DNA from: Piezodorus guildinii
Lineage: Eukaryota; Arthropoda; Insecta; Hemiptera; Pentatomidae
Reading direction: 5' to 3'
Length of the DNA stretch: 64,000 bases
Assembly (NCBI GenBank): GCA_023052935.1
Contig: CM041298.1
Span: forward strand, 17,157,371-17,221,370
Position 1 is the first letter of the stretch, and every line of letters starts with the position of its first letter. The translations under genes were made by a program, and so were the position numbers. This document shows, piece by piece, positions 52,498-62,559 of the stretch. The notes below the pieces were generated by a model. The model was not told the DNA's origin. It made no database searches and worked only from the letters and a program-made list of their open reading frames with translations.

Positions 52498-55422
52498 ATG
52501 ACTTCTCAGAGTGTTAGACTGAATGATTTAAAAGTTGCAGACTTAAGACGGGAGTTAGAAGAACGAGATCTGGATACTTTCGGAACGAAATCAGTACTGC
52601 AACAACGCTTGCGCCAATTTTTTGTTGATTCAGGGGAAAATCCAGACGAGATTACGTTTGAAAATGATTTCAGTAAGTTGTCTGCAACTTTTAAAAATGA
52701 GTTAAGTACTGTTAAAAATACATTGGAGGCTAAGTTAGGCAATTTAGAAACTAAGTTAATGGAAAGTGTAGATAATAAGTTAGCTGATGTAGAATCTAGA
52801 TTAGGAGAAAAAGTCGATTCAGTAGAAAATGAACTTAGGGTAAGAATAGAAGCTCTAGAAGAACGTATGAACAACCCAACGACAATCGACACCGACCAAC
52901 CCTCTGAGAGAAGCCCTCACAACACCATTCCCTCCGCCAATGCTGGGATGCCACCAACGCACAACACCATCCCATTGTTCGACGGGAAGACACCGTGGGA
53001 GGACTACATGACTCTCTTCGAGACAGCGGCTTCGATCCACGGGTGGTCAAAGGAGACGCAAGCATCAGCGTTGTGCCTAGCCTTGCGTGGAGACGCCTTA
53101 GGAGTGCTACAGGGGATGCCCATGTCGGAGCGGTGCAACTACGGGGAGCTGATAAGAAGACTGGAGATGCGTTTCGGCCATCGCCACATGGACCAACTAT
53201 ACCGTTCTCAGTTAAAGAACAGGGTCCAGAAGACCAACGAGACGCTGCAGGAATTTGAAGCAGATATCGCCCGGCTAGTGAGGAATGCCTACCCAACGGT
53301 CACCGACGACGTCTACGAGAGCTTGGCTATCGACAAATTCCTGGATGGACTTCGAGACCCGGAAACCCAACAGGCAGTGAAACTCGCATGCCCTAAAACT
53401 TTGGGCGATGCATTGTCGCAGGCCATGGAATTCGAGGCTGTCAGGCAGTCAGTCAGTGGACATGCACGGGTTCGAGCGGCAGAAGCGGAGCCTAACGCGG
53501 CCCCCACCATCGAGGACATAGTAGCAAAGGTCTTGGAAGCCCTCAGGCCCCGCAAAAAGGAGATACGCTGTTGGAGCTGCGGTCAACTTGGACACCCCAG
53601 AAGCAAGTGTCCTACCAGGAAGCCGGAAAAGCCAGCAACAGTGTTGCGGACTACGGTCGTTACCGACGGTTGGCAGGACACACAACTGGCAAAGGAACAG
53701 GACGAGGACCCGGACTTGAAACAAATAAGGGAATGGAAGCTATCAGGCCAAAGGAGACCAAGCTGGCAGGATGTTGCTCCAATGTCGAAAAATATAAAAA
53801 CCTATTGGGCTCAATGGAAGTCCATTCTACTGGACAAAGGTCTGCTGAAACGAGCATTGGAGAACACAGAGGGAGATCAGCGGAGACTACAGCTCATCGT
53901 ACCAAAGATTAAAGTGCCCGAAGTACTGAGGGAATTACATGATGGAGCATCTGGTGGCCACCTTGGAGTTCACCGGACATTAGAAAAGGTTCGTGAACGC
54001 TTTTACTGGGCAAACCTCAAGGACGATGTGTTAGATTGGTGCCGGCGGTGTGCAACTTGTGCCGCCTCTAATGGACCGATAAGGAAAAAGAAGGCACCTA
54101 TGAAGAAATACAACGTAGGAGCACCATTCGAGAGAATAGCGGTAGACATCGCTGGCCCTTTTCCTGTGACAGATAATGGCAACCGATACATTCTCGTGGC
54201 CATGGATTATTTTTCAAAGTGGGTGGAAGCTTACGCCCTTCCGAATCAGGAGGCCGCCACGGTTGCAGATGTTCTCGTGAAGCAGCTCGTCAGTCGGTTT
54301 GGGGTGCCCATGGAACTTCATGCTGACCAAGGAAGAAACTTTGAGTCGGCAGTCTTCACCAGGATGTGCGAGGCTCTAGGAATACGGAAGACCAGAACGA
54401 CGCCTCTTCACCCTCAGTCCGACGGCATGGTAGAGCGCATGAACAGGACGATGGGTCGATATTTGGCCAAGGTAGTTTCCGACCATCAGCGAGACTGGGA
54501 CCAATATCTTCATCTGTTCCTGCTAGCCTATCGTAGTTCAGTTAATGAAACGACAGGGCAGACCCCCGCCAATGTCGTGTTCGGCAGGGAACTACGCTTG
54601 CCTTGCGATCTGAAATTCGGTTTCAAGCCTGATGAGGAGGTCGCCGGAGAAGACTACGTCGCGAACCTACGGAAGCGAATGAACACTATTCACGAGAAGG
54701 TTCGCACAAACATCCAGGGAGCAAGTGACAGAATGAAGGAGCGTTACGACATCAAGGCAGAGAAAGGTGGCTTCCAACCTGGAGACTTGGTCTGGCTACA
54801 CGATCCTCGAAGAAGGCAAGGCTACTCACCGAAACTTCAAAACTCCTGGGACGGACCGTATGAGGTCATCAAGAGGATCAATGATGTCATCTATAGGATC
54901 AGGAAGCAGCCCAAAGGAAAACCCAAGGTAGTCCATTTCAACCGATTGGCTCCATACAAGGGAAACCATGGCCCTACAGAGGAACAGCAAGTGAGGAACC
55001 TCACCGACAAGGACCTAACTCCCCATCCTAAGGCGCCAGACTCCCTTAGGGTAACGCAGACAGTTTACAGAGACATATTCTCGTTACCGGTAGACTATGC
55101 TCTAGCACATTGTGTCGCCGAACATCTGAGGAATTCCCGGGGATTGCGACGGTCTTCAGGAAGAAGTTCGCTGGAATTGAAGAGCTGGAACGCCAGGGAC
55201 CAAGAGTTGGGAAGACTCTCCATCAAGAGCATGAAGGCCGGCACCTGTTTTACTTGGTTACCAAGAGTTCATCAGAGCAGAAGCCGACATACGACACACT
55301 GCGCCGGAGCCTTGACGACCTGCGGAGAAAGCTTCTGGAACTGCGTGTCACCAAGCTCGCCATCCCGAAGTTGGGTTGTGGATACGATGGCCTGGAGTGG
55401 AGGATTGTCAGGAACATTGTAG
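52498..55422 (+). CDS. Gag-integrase polyprotein with macrodomain frame lost by a 1-nt deletion
   Basis: Start chosen at ATG 52498 (AAAATGAC); an in-frame GTG at 52489 is unlikely. Order: SAP motif (about residues 8-43; DLKVADLRRELEERDLDTFG), coiled-coil-like region (55-125), retrotransposon Gag domain (160-315), zinc knuckle CWSCGQLGHPRSKC (C358, C361, H366, C371). The frame then enters the integrase zinc domain (H481, H488, C518, C521), the core with D550, D610 and E646 (35 residues between D610 and E646), and the GPY region. Protease, RT and RNase H, normally 700 or more residues here, are missing without breaking the frame. The macrodomain begins at about 858 but is cut at about 881, where copy 1 has GGGGG and this copy GGGG (55138-55141). 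The last ~94 residues are out-of-frame sequence. Confidence 0.93.
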   Translation: MTSQSVRLNDLKVADLRRELEERDLDTFGTKSVLQQRLRQFFVDSGENPDEITFENDFSKLSATFKNELSTVKNTLEAKLGNLETKLMESVDNKLADVESRLGEKVDSVENELRVRIEALEERMNNPTTIDTDQPSERSPHNTIPSANAGMPPTHNTIPLFDGKTPWEDYMTLFETAASIHGWSKETQASALCLALRGDALGVLQGMPMSERCNYGELIRRLEMRFGHRHMDQLYRSQLKNRVQKTNETLQEFEADIARLVRNAYPTVTDDVYESLAIDKFLDGLRDPETQQAVKLACPKTLGDALSQAMEFEAVRQSVSGHARVRAAEAEPNAAPTIEDIVAKVLEALRPRKKEIRCWSCGQLGHPRSKCPTRKPEKPATVLRTTVVTDGWQDTQLAKEQDEDPDLKQIREWKLSGQRRPSWQDVAPMSKNIKTYWAQWKSILLDKGLLKRALENTEGDQRRLQLIVPKIKVPEVLRELHDGASGGHLGVHRTLEKVRERFYWANLKDDVLDWCRRCATCAASNGPIRKKKAPMKKYNVGAPFERIAVDIAGPFPVTDNGNRYILVAMDYFSKWVEAYALPNQEAATVADVLVKQLVSRFGVPMELHADQGRNFESAVFTRMCEALGIRKTRTTPLHPQSDGMVERMNRTMGRYLAKVVSDHQRDWDQYLHLFLLAYRSSVNETTGQTPANVVFGRELRLPCDLKFGFKPDEEVAGEDYVANLRKRMNTIHEKVRTNIQGASDRMKERYDIKAEKGGFQPGDLVWLHDPRRRQGYSPKLQNSWDGPYEVIKRINDVIYRIRKQPKGKPKVVHFNRLAPYKGNHGPTEEQQVRNLTDKDLTPHPKAPDSLRVTQTVYRDIFSLPVDYALAHCVAEHLRNSRGLRRSSGRSSLELKSWNARDQELGRLSIKSMKAGTCFTWLPRVHQSRSRHTTHCAGALTTCGESFWNCVSPSSPSRSWVVDTMAWSGGLSGTL

Positions 55423-55589
55423 AAGAGACGTTCGCCAACTCTGGAGTCATCATAACGGTATGCACGTTCAACCCCTGGAAAGACAAAACACCTACATCGG
55501 AGGAAGATCAGCATCGCTCAGCTTCTGCAATCTGTGCTCTGGGGCAGAGCACGTCTAAGGAGGGGGTAGTGCTACGGTCAAGACAATGA
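55110..55589 (+). pseudogene. Macrodomain part of Pol in the shifted frame
   Basis: Continuation of the macrodomain in the +1 frame after the G-run: PGIATVFRKKFAGIEELERQ, LFYLVTK (Lys codon 55263-55265), KPTYDTLRRSLDDLRRKLLE, IPKLGCGYDGLEW (Asp codon 55386-55388), ITVCTFNPW. Almost identical to copy 1. It could only be joined to Gag-integrase by a ribosomal frameshift at the G-run; copy 1 needs none, so a deletion is the simpler reading. Confidence 0.85.
55557..55566 (+). promoter_or_regulatory. Polypurine tract
   Basis: AAGGAGGGGG ends 3 nt before the 3' LTR, the plus-strand priming site. The pol frame runs through it into the LTR. Confidence 0.85.
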
Positions 55590-56122
55590 CGGGTGGACCA
55601 CGCCTGGAGGGGCCTAGATGAGGCTAGAGACTTCTGGACCTGGACAGTCCTCGAAGTGCCTGGAAAGGCCCACCACCCTACCTGCGCCCGGGTCTAGAAG
55701 ATTCGGCGGTGGTACAAATAGGGGTCCCCTGAGTCTAGGTGAGTCAGTCTTGATCTTGCTCAAGTGAATGTATCAGTGAACAGTGACAGTGATCCGTTCG
55801 TGACAGTGTGACAGTGTAGTGAAACTGTGTGTCAGTATTGTGATAACCGGTCGGTGGGAAATTAGAAGACTGTAGTTTATATATAACTTATAGTTGTAAG
55901 TTTTAGAATAAATCTAGCATATTGTATAAATTTACGTAAGTAGTTTAATTGTTAGGAATACCTGATTTTATATGTATACTGTTTAGTAGTAAGCTGGTAA
56001 TTCCATTATTATTGTTAATATAGTGGTTAGTAATCCCTTTGTATTTGTGTTTTCTGTATTAATAAACATCTGTAATTTGTAAACTCGAGTAGTTCATTTC
56101 TCACACCCAGTAGCCCGTAACA
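55570..56122 (+). repeat. 3' LTR of copy 2
   Basis: 553 bp, identical in length to the 5' LTR and almost identical in sequence (G in place of A at about 55956). Ends CCCGTAACA directly before the GTAT duplication. Confidence 0.96.
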
Positions 56123-56226
56123 GTATTATATCTACTTTAGACAATTTTACAGGAAACGCAAAAATCGGTCATTTATTCATTTCTGGACCAATTTACTTTA
56201 ATTATTATTAATTTACTTTAAGGATT
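56123..56226 (+). repeat. RepD, right piece split by LTR element
   Basis: TATTATATCTACTTTAGACA, ATTTTACAGGAAACGCAAAA and GGACCAATTTACTTTAATT match 62591-62660 and 63284-63360. Confidence 0.87.
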
Positions 56227-56950
56227 ATTTTTTATTATTAAAATCTAGCGCAAAAACGAAAAGCCGTACGAAACTGTAATTTCATATTTAAGACAACGAT
56301 ACGTCCGAGATGTTACAGCAACTTTTTCTTTAATATCAGTCGACCAGATCTACTTTACACCATGCATTTTGCACCTTTTTTTATCCATATAAAATTGATT
56401 GGGCTTTATAAATAGCTTTATAAACGTTTCATTCTGATTGAAATAGGCTGACAGGGCGTAGGTGCCAATTTGTTAAATTTTCTTCCTGTAATATATCTTT
56501 AATTCTATAAAAATAACTATATTATCTTGTTAGCATTCATAATCAACAGCTAAATAAGCAAGTTGAGCGAATTTGATAAACAACTAAAGGAGAAAACTGA
56601 AAAAAAATAATTTTTTTTAATGCAATTTTTGTTTTTAAACATAAGAACAGTAATATAGATGTATAATGTACCGTTGGAAAGCTAAAGATTTTAGAAAAAA
56701 TATTATCTTATACTCAAGCTTTTAAAAGTTAATAGAGAGTAATGAAAAGAAGATAAAACTAACTGATTATTTTAGATAATAATATAATAGATTTTTTAAT
56801 AAAACACACGTTTCCATAGAAATTCCATTTATATAATTCATTAATGGTTTCACTCATTTTTTTCTCTTACTGTGTTTGAAGATTCTTTAATCGATTTTAA
56901 AAACTAAGGTAAGTGAAAGTCGTGTGTTGCCCGCACCAGATTTTTTATAA
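56227..56950 (+). repeat. RepA, left-truncated
   Basis: Begins at the AACGAAAAGCCGTACGAAAC block and runs to the complete right end (GTAAGTGAAAGTCGTGTGTT, GCCCGCACCAGA). The palindromic left end is missing. Confidence 0.88.
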
Positions 56951-57134
56951 TAGCGTTTAAGATATAATTTATAAATATTATAGATTAATATGATACTAAT
57001 AACTTAGTTATTTATATAATAGAAATAAAGTGTGCCATGAATTTAATTTTACTCCTCGTTCGGCCTGTTGGCCCAGGGCTCAGTGACTTAAACGGTGGGG
57101 TAAGTCGATATGCCAGTTTAAAGAATTTTATTCT
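56951..57134. other. Short AT-rich spacer
   Basis: No feature recognised. Confidence 0.4.
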
Positions 57135-57945
57135 TATTACTTTCACTTACTATATATAGTAAGGGGAAGTATTGCGATCGTGAAAATTTTCGAATTCCAG
57201 TTTTCAACGGAAATACTCGTTTTAGGGTCCCCTGAGTCCAAATAATCAAGTCCCGCAAAAAGGTCTGTGTGTGTGGTAACTCCCGGGCGGAAACGGTAGG
57301 CCCTATGAAACTGAAATTTCATATTTAAGACAACTATACGCCCGAGACGTGACCAAACTTTTTTCATCAAAATGAGCTTACCAGAAGAGGCACTTTATAC
57401 CATGCATTTTGCACCTTTTTTCGATTTTCTCGAAAACGGTTCCGACGATTTTGATTAAACTCGCTATATCGATGTAAAATTTAATGGGCTTTAATATCAT
57501 GTAGGTTTTATTTGGATAAAAATGGTCTGACAGGGCTTAAATGCCGATATTTTTCTTCCCCTAAAGTACCTTTAATTTTGTAGATTAAAGAGAAAACACA
57601 AAAAATATTTTTTTAATGCAATTTTTCGTTTTTGAACATAAGAGCAGTAATATATATGTATGATATACCGTTGGAAAGCTAAAGATTTTTAGAAAAATAT
57701 CATCTCATACACAAGCTTTTAAAAGTTAATAGAGAGTGATGAAAAGAAGATGAAACTAACTGATTATTTAAGATAATAATATAATAGATTTTTTAATAAA
57801 ACACATGTTTCTATATAAGCTCAATTTGATTAATTCCTTAATAATTTCAAGTATTTTTATCTCTAACTGTATTTGAAAATTCTTTCATTGATTTTAAAAA
57901 CAGAGGTAAGTGAAAGTCGTGTGTTGCTCGCACCAGATTATTTTT
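57135..57945 (+). repeat. RepA, full ends
   Basis: Left end ACTTTCACTTACTATATATA with GTAAGGGGAAGTATTGCG forming a near-perfect palindrome; right end GAGGTAAGTGAAAGTCGTGT, GCTCGCACCAGA. Some internal deletion around 57555-57590. A 75-codon minus-strand frame over the left end recurs in other copies only where they are similar and is not a gene. Confidence 0.9.
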
Positions 57946-58204
57946 TATATATATATATAATTAATAAGTTTCCTATCCTATCATTTTATACAATCAAAAG
58001 AAATATTTATGAAAATTTATTTATAAAAAATATCAAATAGTAACATCCAAAGTTTCCTGATGTTTTGGATTTCAATTATATATTTTATTAGAGCAACTAA
58101 TTAATCTTTTAAACTTTTAAGATATATTTATTACGTTATCTTTTTAAAGATATATTTATTGAAATTCACAAATTTATTAATAAATTCATCAAGTTTTTTA
58201 TTCA
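57946..58204. other. No gene recognised
   Basis: Extremely AT-rich. Confidence 0.4.
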
Positions 58205-58590
58205 TTTCACTTCAATTTATTCAACTGTTGCTAGCCGTACGATGCTACAGAGGGCGTCCTAAGTCTGTTTACTTACTCAGAATAAATTAAGGTAGGGATC
58301 TTTAACGAGTACCTGACTTTTTTTTTCTTTACTGCCAATCGGTCTATATTCCTTCTTAACTCTCAGAAAAATATCACATCTTTTTTATTTTTAATTTCCA
58401 GTGTTTGATAAGTGATGCACCTTGTCATTATTAAGTCTTAGAAATATTATTTAACATCCCGCCGAAGGACTGCATATCCAAGGACTTCTACCCCCTTTAA
58501 AACACCCTAGAGCCATCTGCCGGGTTCAATTTCGCGACTCTGTACATAGAAGAGTGTTATGCTAGCCATTGCGCTACAGGTGACCCATAA
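58205..58590 (-). repeat. SINE A, diverged, with internal unrelated insertion
   Basis: Tail part 58208-58318 and body/head part 58448-58587 (CCGCCGAAGGACTGCATATC, box B GGGTTCAATTTCGCG) are separated by about 130 bp of T-rich DNA of unknown origin. Confidence 0.75.
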
Positions 58591-58604
58591 ATACTTAACG
58601 TAAA

Positions 58605-58769
58605 TTCATTTACCTATATATGAAATATATCGTAAGAGGAAGTATTGCGATCGTGAAATTTTTTTAAATTGCAGTTTTCAACGGAAAAACACGGGAAGTA
58701 GTCTGACAGGGTTTAAATGCCGATATGTTAAATTTTCTACTTCTAAAGTATCCTTGATTTGTAGATTCT
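58605..58769 (+). repeat. RepA, first part (split by a SINE, with internal deletion)
   Basis: Left end TTTACCTATATATGAAATAT and GTATTGCGATCGTGAAATTT, then a jump at about 58695 to the TCTGACAGGGTTTAAATGCC block. Confidence 0.83.
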
Positions 58770-58782
58770 ATAAAAATAACCA

Positions 58783-59109
58783 GGGAGCGGCGTGGTCTAG
58801 TGGATAGAGCGCTAGTCTACAGTTCTCCGGTCCTGGGTTCGATTCCCGGCTCTGGCAGAATATTATTTATTCTGTTAATTCAGTCGGGGGGCGACCCTAG
58901 GATATGGAGACCCTCCTGGGGCAGACCCAGCCTCTATAAAGTGGGTTCCCAAATCAATTGGGGAAAAACCTGGCGGCTGAGCGTGATTAAGGCCTAATCA
59001 CCTCATTGCACTGCCGTTGGCCTGGAAACAGTACGAATCTCTATATGTACTGAGCCCAAGACCCTTCATGGGTTGTAGTGGTACAGGTTTTTTTTTTTTT
59101 TTTTTTTTA
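58783..59109 (+). repeat. tRNA-derived SINE family B, full length, 13-bp target duplication
   Basis: ATAAAAATAACCA at 58770-58782 and 59110-59122. Head GGGAGCGGCGTGGTCTAGTG, box-B-like GGGTTCGATTCCC, body and tail as in 24700-25049, poly(T) end. It is inserted in RepA. A 65-codon open frame across it also exists in 24700-25049, but it spans the tRNA-like head and is not evidence of a protein. Confidence 0.94.
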
Positions 59110-59122
59110 ATAAAAATAACCA

Positions 59123-59500
59123 TATAATCTGATTATCATTGCTGAAAAAACAGCTAAATATACAAGTTGGACGAATTCGATAACCAACAAAAGGATGAAA
59201 AAACCAAACCTTATTTAATGCAATTTTTTGTTTTGAAAATAAGAACAGTAATATATATGTATAATATACCGTTGGAAACCTAAATATTATCTAAAGTCAA
59301 TAGAGAGTGATAAAAAGCCGATAAAACTAACCGATTCTTTTAGATAATAATATTAATAAAACACATATTTTTATATAAATTCAATTTAATTAATTCTTTA
59401 TTAGTTTTACACATTTTTATCTCTAACTGTATTTGAAAATTCTTTAATTAATTTTAATAACGGAGGTAAGTGAAAATCGTGTGTTGCCCGCGCCAGATAT
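59123..59500 (+). repeat. RepA, second part
   Basis: TATATACCGTTGGAAACC-like block (59264-59280), AATAGAGAGTGATAAAAAGC, and right end GAGGTAAGTGAAAATCGTGT with CCGCGCCAGA. Confidence 0.87.
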
Positions 59501-59553
59501 TTTAGAATATGTAAACATTCTTAACCCAGTCAACATTATTTTATAAACATAGA

Positions 59554-59840
59554 TTGTTTGTTTATTTATTTAACGTCCCTTTATACTGCTGTGGCTAATC
59601 GGACGATGCTACAGTGGGAGTCCTAAATTTTGCCTATCCAGGTTTTCTTATGATAGGGATCTTTAAGGAGTACCTGACATCGCACAGGCTCGGGACCACC
59701 TTTTAACGTCCCCTCCGAAGGACGGCATAACTAAGGATTTTTTACTCCTATTAAAAAATCCTAGGGCTACCTGCGGGTTTGAACCCGGGACCATTGGCAT
59801 AGGAGGCTGTTGTGCTAACCAACCTGCTACAGGTAACCCC
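59554..59840 (-). repeat. SINE A, full length, 12-bp target duplication
   Basis: TATAAACATAGA at 59542-59553 and 59841-59852. Minus-strand head GGGGTTACCTGTAGCAGGTT, box B GGGTTCAAACCCGC, full 287-bp body and TAAATAAATAAACAAACAA-type tail. Best reference copy for the family. Confidence 0.95.
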
Positions 59841-59852
59841 TATAAACATAGA

Positions 59853-60062
59853 GATGATTAAATTGAAATATTGAAAAACTCTACGAAATTATTTTACAGC
59901 CCAATATATATCCTGGCCATAGCAGAATCTTCGCTTCACTTACTGATACTTTCTCCTGAATGCCATTTGGGCTGTTGAAAAATACTTGTTTGTTTTTAAT
60001 TTAGTGGGTCCTTGGCATTGTTCTGATAAGAAAGGGGCCCTCGAATAACTTTTTTTGAGAAG
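59853..60062. other. No gene recognised
   Basis: AT-rich spacer. Confidence 0.4.
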
Positions 60063-60475
60063 CATTGTGCTTAATCTAACCACTTCCATGCTCTGCCGTT
60101 AGTCCTAAAACAGAAAGAATCTCCTATAAGTATTGAATGTGAGAGAAGTTAGTTTAGGGTACAGTCAAAAGAACACACAATTAAGATATAAACTTAATAA
60201 AGTGGCGCTGACGTTTCGGCCTAAATTATATGCCTTCTTCAAGACGACAGAAGGAGAGCTTCAGAGGAATGAAGCAATAATGATAATCTTCCTTAGCCTG
60301 AAGAAGGCCTATAGTTCAGGCTGAAACGTCGGCACCAGTTTATTATAAGCTTCTGTGTTCTTTTGACTGCAACCTTAACTAACTTCTTCCACAGTGAACC
60401 ATTCTCACTTCACTATAAGTATTGAACTTAAGACCGCTTCGTAGGTTGTTGTAAGTACAGGATTTACTCTACGTA
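60063..60475 (+). repeat. SINE B tail, split by hammerhead-arm element
   Basis: 60063-60137 (TTAATCTAACCACTTCCATG, TCTGCCGTTAGTCC) and 60427-60470 (CTTAAGACCGCTTCGTAGGT) are consecutive parts of a diverged SINE B tail. Confidence 0.78.
60138..60412. mobile_element. Hammerhead-arm foldback element with exact 14-bp target duplication
   Basis: CTATAAGTATTGAA at 60124-60137 and 60413-60426. Inverted arms (about 60146-60242 and 60297-60395) share GAAGTTAGTTWAGGKTRCAG and TCAAAAGAACACA blocks. Both arms carry hammerhead-like motifs: plus 60298-60333 (CTGAAGA, stem II, GAAACGTC, stem I shortened by a 1-nt loss) and minus 60207-60243 (TTGAAGA in place of CTGAAGA). It inserted into a SINE B tail. Confidence 0.87.
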
Positions 60476-60764
60476 GAGCACTTTACACTCTGTAGCTCTA
60501 GACAAACCACTTCCTAGAGATGCAGTCCCCAGACTGCCCGGTAATCCCCATCTCATTGCCAAGGTCTCCCGACAGCTCTGCACTTTACGTAATATTTCTT
60601 ATTATAGAACTGCCACTTCTAGTCTTATTCAAGTCGGAAACAACATTTCTAAATTCATTATTGTCTATTGTAATTTAACAGTAGACTTATAAGAATTATT
60701 ATGTATAACGTTGGTATAATCTAAAGAAGAGAATAACAATGAAAAATATTTAATAAATGCAAAG
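60476..60764. other. No gene recognised
   Basis: No recognised repeat or coding signal. Confidence 0.4.
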
Positions 60765-60985
60765 CAGCAGGATGGTTCATTGGACAGGGCACTAGGGTTC
60801 TAGGATGTAAAAAAAATGTAGATTCACTCACAACGTCTCCCCCGGGTATGTGAGACCCGTCAGCCAAAGGGTGGCCACTCACAAAATTAGTCGTAGGGAG
60901 TGATGACCCTACACTAAAAACTGCATCATGAAACGTGAGTGTAAGCTCGCAGGAGTTTACACCGCGAGGCCCAGGGCCTACACGG
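60765..60985 (+). repeat. Chimeric SINE: family B-like head joined to family C body
   Basis: Head AGCAGGATGGTTCATTGGAC and AGGGCACTAGGGTTCTAGGA resembles 62803-62860; from 60828 the body is that of family C (CCCGGGTATGTGAGACCCGT, TCACAAAATTAGTCGTAGGG). Followed by a short GAT repeat. Confidence 0.78.
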
Positions 60986-61014
60986 CCTGTCGCGCCACTG
61001 GATGATGATGATGA

Positions 61015-61815
61015 TATGACTTTTCAACGGAAATACACGTTTTAAGTACCGCAAAAAGGAGTTGACCGTGTGTGGTAACTCCAGCGCGAAAATGAAAAAT
61101 CCTATGAAACTGAAATTTCATGTTAGAAACAACTATACGTCCGATAGGGTAAACAACTTTTTCATTAAAATCAGCTAACCAGAAGAGCCACTTTATACCA
61201 TCCATTTTGCACCTTTTCACAATTCGCTCAAAAACGGCTGTAACGATTTTGATTGACTAGCTATATCGATGTAATATTTATTGGGCTTTGATATGATGTA
61301 GGTTTCATTCTGATTGAAATAGTCTGACAGGGCTTATTATGCCAAAATTTTGAATTTTCTTCCTCTAAAGTACCATTAATTTTGTATATTAAAAAAAAAA
61401 TTGGCACATCATCTTATTAGCACAGATAAATAACGACTAAATATGCAAGTTGAGCGAATTTGAGAAATAACTAAAGGAGAAAAGTGTAAGATTTACTTCT
61501 TTATGCAATTTTTGTGTTTTTGGACACAAGAATAGTATGGATGTGTAATATACCGTTGGATAGGTAAAGATTTTAGAAAAAATATTATCTAATACACGAA
61601 ATTGCAAAGGTTAATAGAGAGTGATAAAAAGCCGATAAAACTAACTGATCGTTGTAAATAAAAATATAATAGATTATTTAATAAAACGCATGTTTCTATT
61701 TAATTTCAATTTAATTAATTCTTTAACCATTTCGTTTTTATCACTATATTATTTAAAAATCTTTAAATTTTTATAATGGTGGTAAGTGAAAATCGTGTGT
61801 TATGCGCACCAGATT
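61015..61815 (+). repeat. RepA, left-truncated
   Basis: Starts at TTTTCAACGGAAATACACGT and ends GTAAGTGAAAATCGTGTGTT, TGCGCACCAGATT; all central blocks present. Confidence 0.88.
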
Positions 61816-62221
61816 ATCTAATCTAATGTAAGTTCTAGAAAATTAACATATTTTATTTAAACAATCCGGCGTATAAATCGTAATTTTTCTCAAAACAAAA
61901 GAGCATTTTCTTCTCCTTTATTTAAAATTATAATTATAATTTGAGATACCTATTTTTTGCTTAAAATTTTTATTAAATATGACTAATAAAATTCCATTTT
62001 ACAGAAGGTCTGACCACAAAACTATTACAATATCAATTAGTAATTCTGTATATCGTTTTAAAATATCCCTTTCAAAAAATACGAGTTCGAATACGGCAAG
62101 GTCTTTTTTAAACAGTGCTCTTTCCACGACCATATGGTAGCTCCTAGCATATGGCTCTACATTTCAAGCCCCGCAGTCTTGTTTCTAGAAAAACATTAAT
62201 ATTTACAGAAAATAATAATTT
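61816..62221. other. No gene recognised
   Basis: AT-rich. Confidence 0.4.
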
Positions 62222-62345
62222 TACTTTCACTTACCTATATATGAGATATATAGTAAGGAAAAGTATTGAGTTAGTGAACATTTTTGAATTCCAGTTTTTA
62301 ACGGAAACACGCGTTTTAATGTCCCTTGAGTCCAAACTACGAAAA
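62222..62345 (+). repeat. RepA, left end only
   Basis: ACTTTCACTTACCTATATAT, GTAAGGAAAAGTATTGAGTT and the AACGGAAACACGCGTTTTAA block, then truncated at 62345. Confidence 0.83.
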
Positions 62346-62559
62346 CGCGTTATCTAGTGCCCTAATATTTTGTTGTCACGTAAGTAGTGGTCCATGTGTA
62401 TAAGAAACTGATACACAGATCGCCTGATCGGGAGTAGGGCGGATGTGGCAGAGTTTCATGTACAAGCTCTAACATTTTTGTGACGTCACACGTAAGACAT
62501 GTGGCCGGCGTTTAGCAATAAATGGCCTTCGGATTGACCTAGTATGGATTTATTATTCT

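Larger units (their letters stand above)
51861..56122 (+). mobile_element. Ty3/gypsy LTR retrotransposon, complete ends, internally deleted (copy 2)
   Basis: Two 553-bp LTRs with TG...CA ends differ at only about one position (near 52247). The exact 4-bp duplication GTAT is at 51857-51860 and 56123-56126. A primer-binding site and polypurine tract are in place. The internal region holds one open frame of Gag fused directly to integrase; protease, reverse transcriptase and RNase H are absent. 4262 bp against 5-7 kb for typical autonomous elements. LTR identity implies a very recent insertion, so the deleted form must have been mobilised in trans or deleted very recently. Confidence 0.97.

Noticed and set aside
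52506..53296. Antisense open frames across Gag
   Set aside because: Shadows of the long sense frame, whose domains are recognisable.
55137..55145. Programmed frameshift joining Gag-integrase to the macrodomain
   Set aside because: Copy 1 reads straight through with one more G, so a simple deletion in copy 2 is the better explanation.
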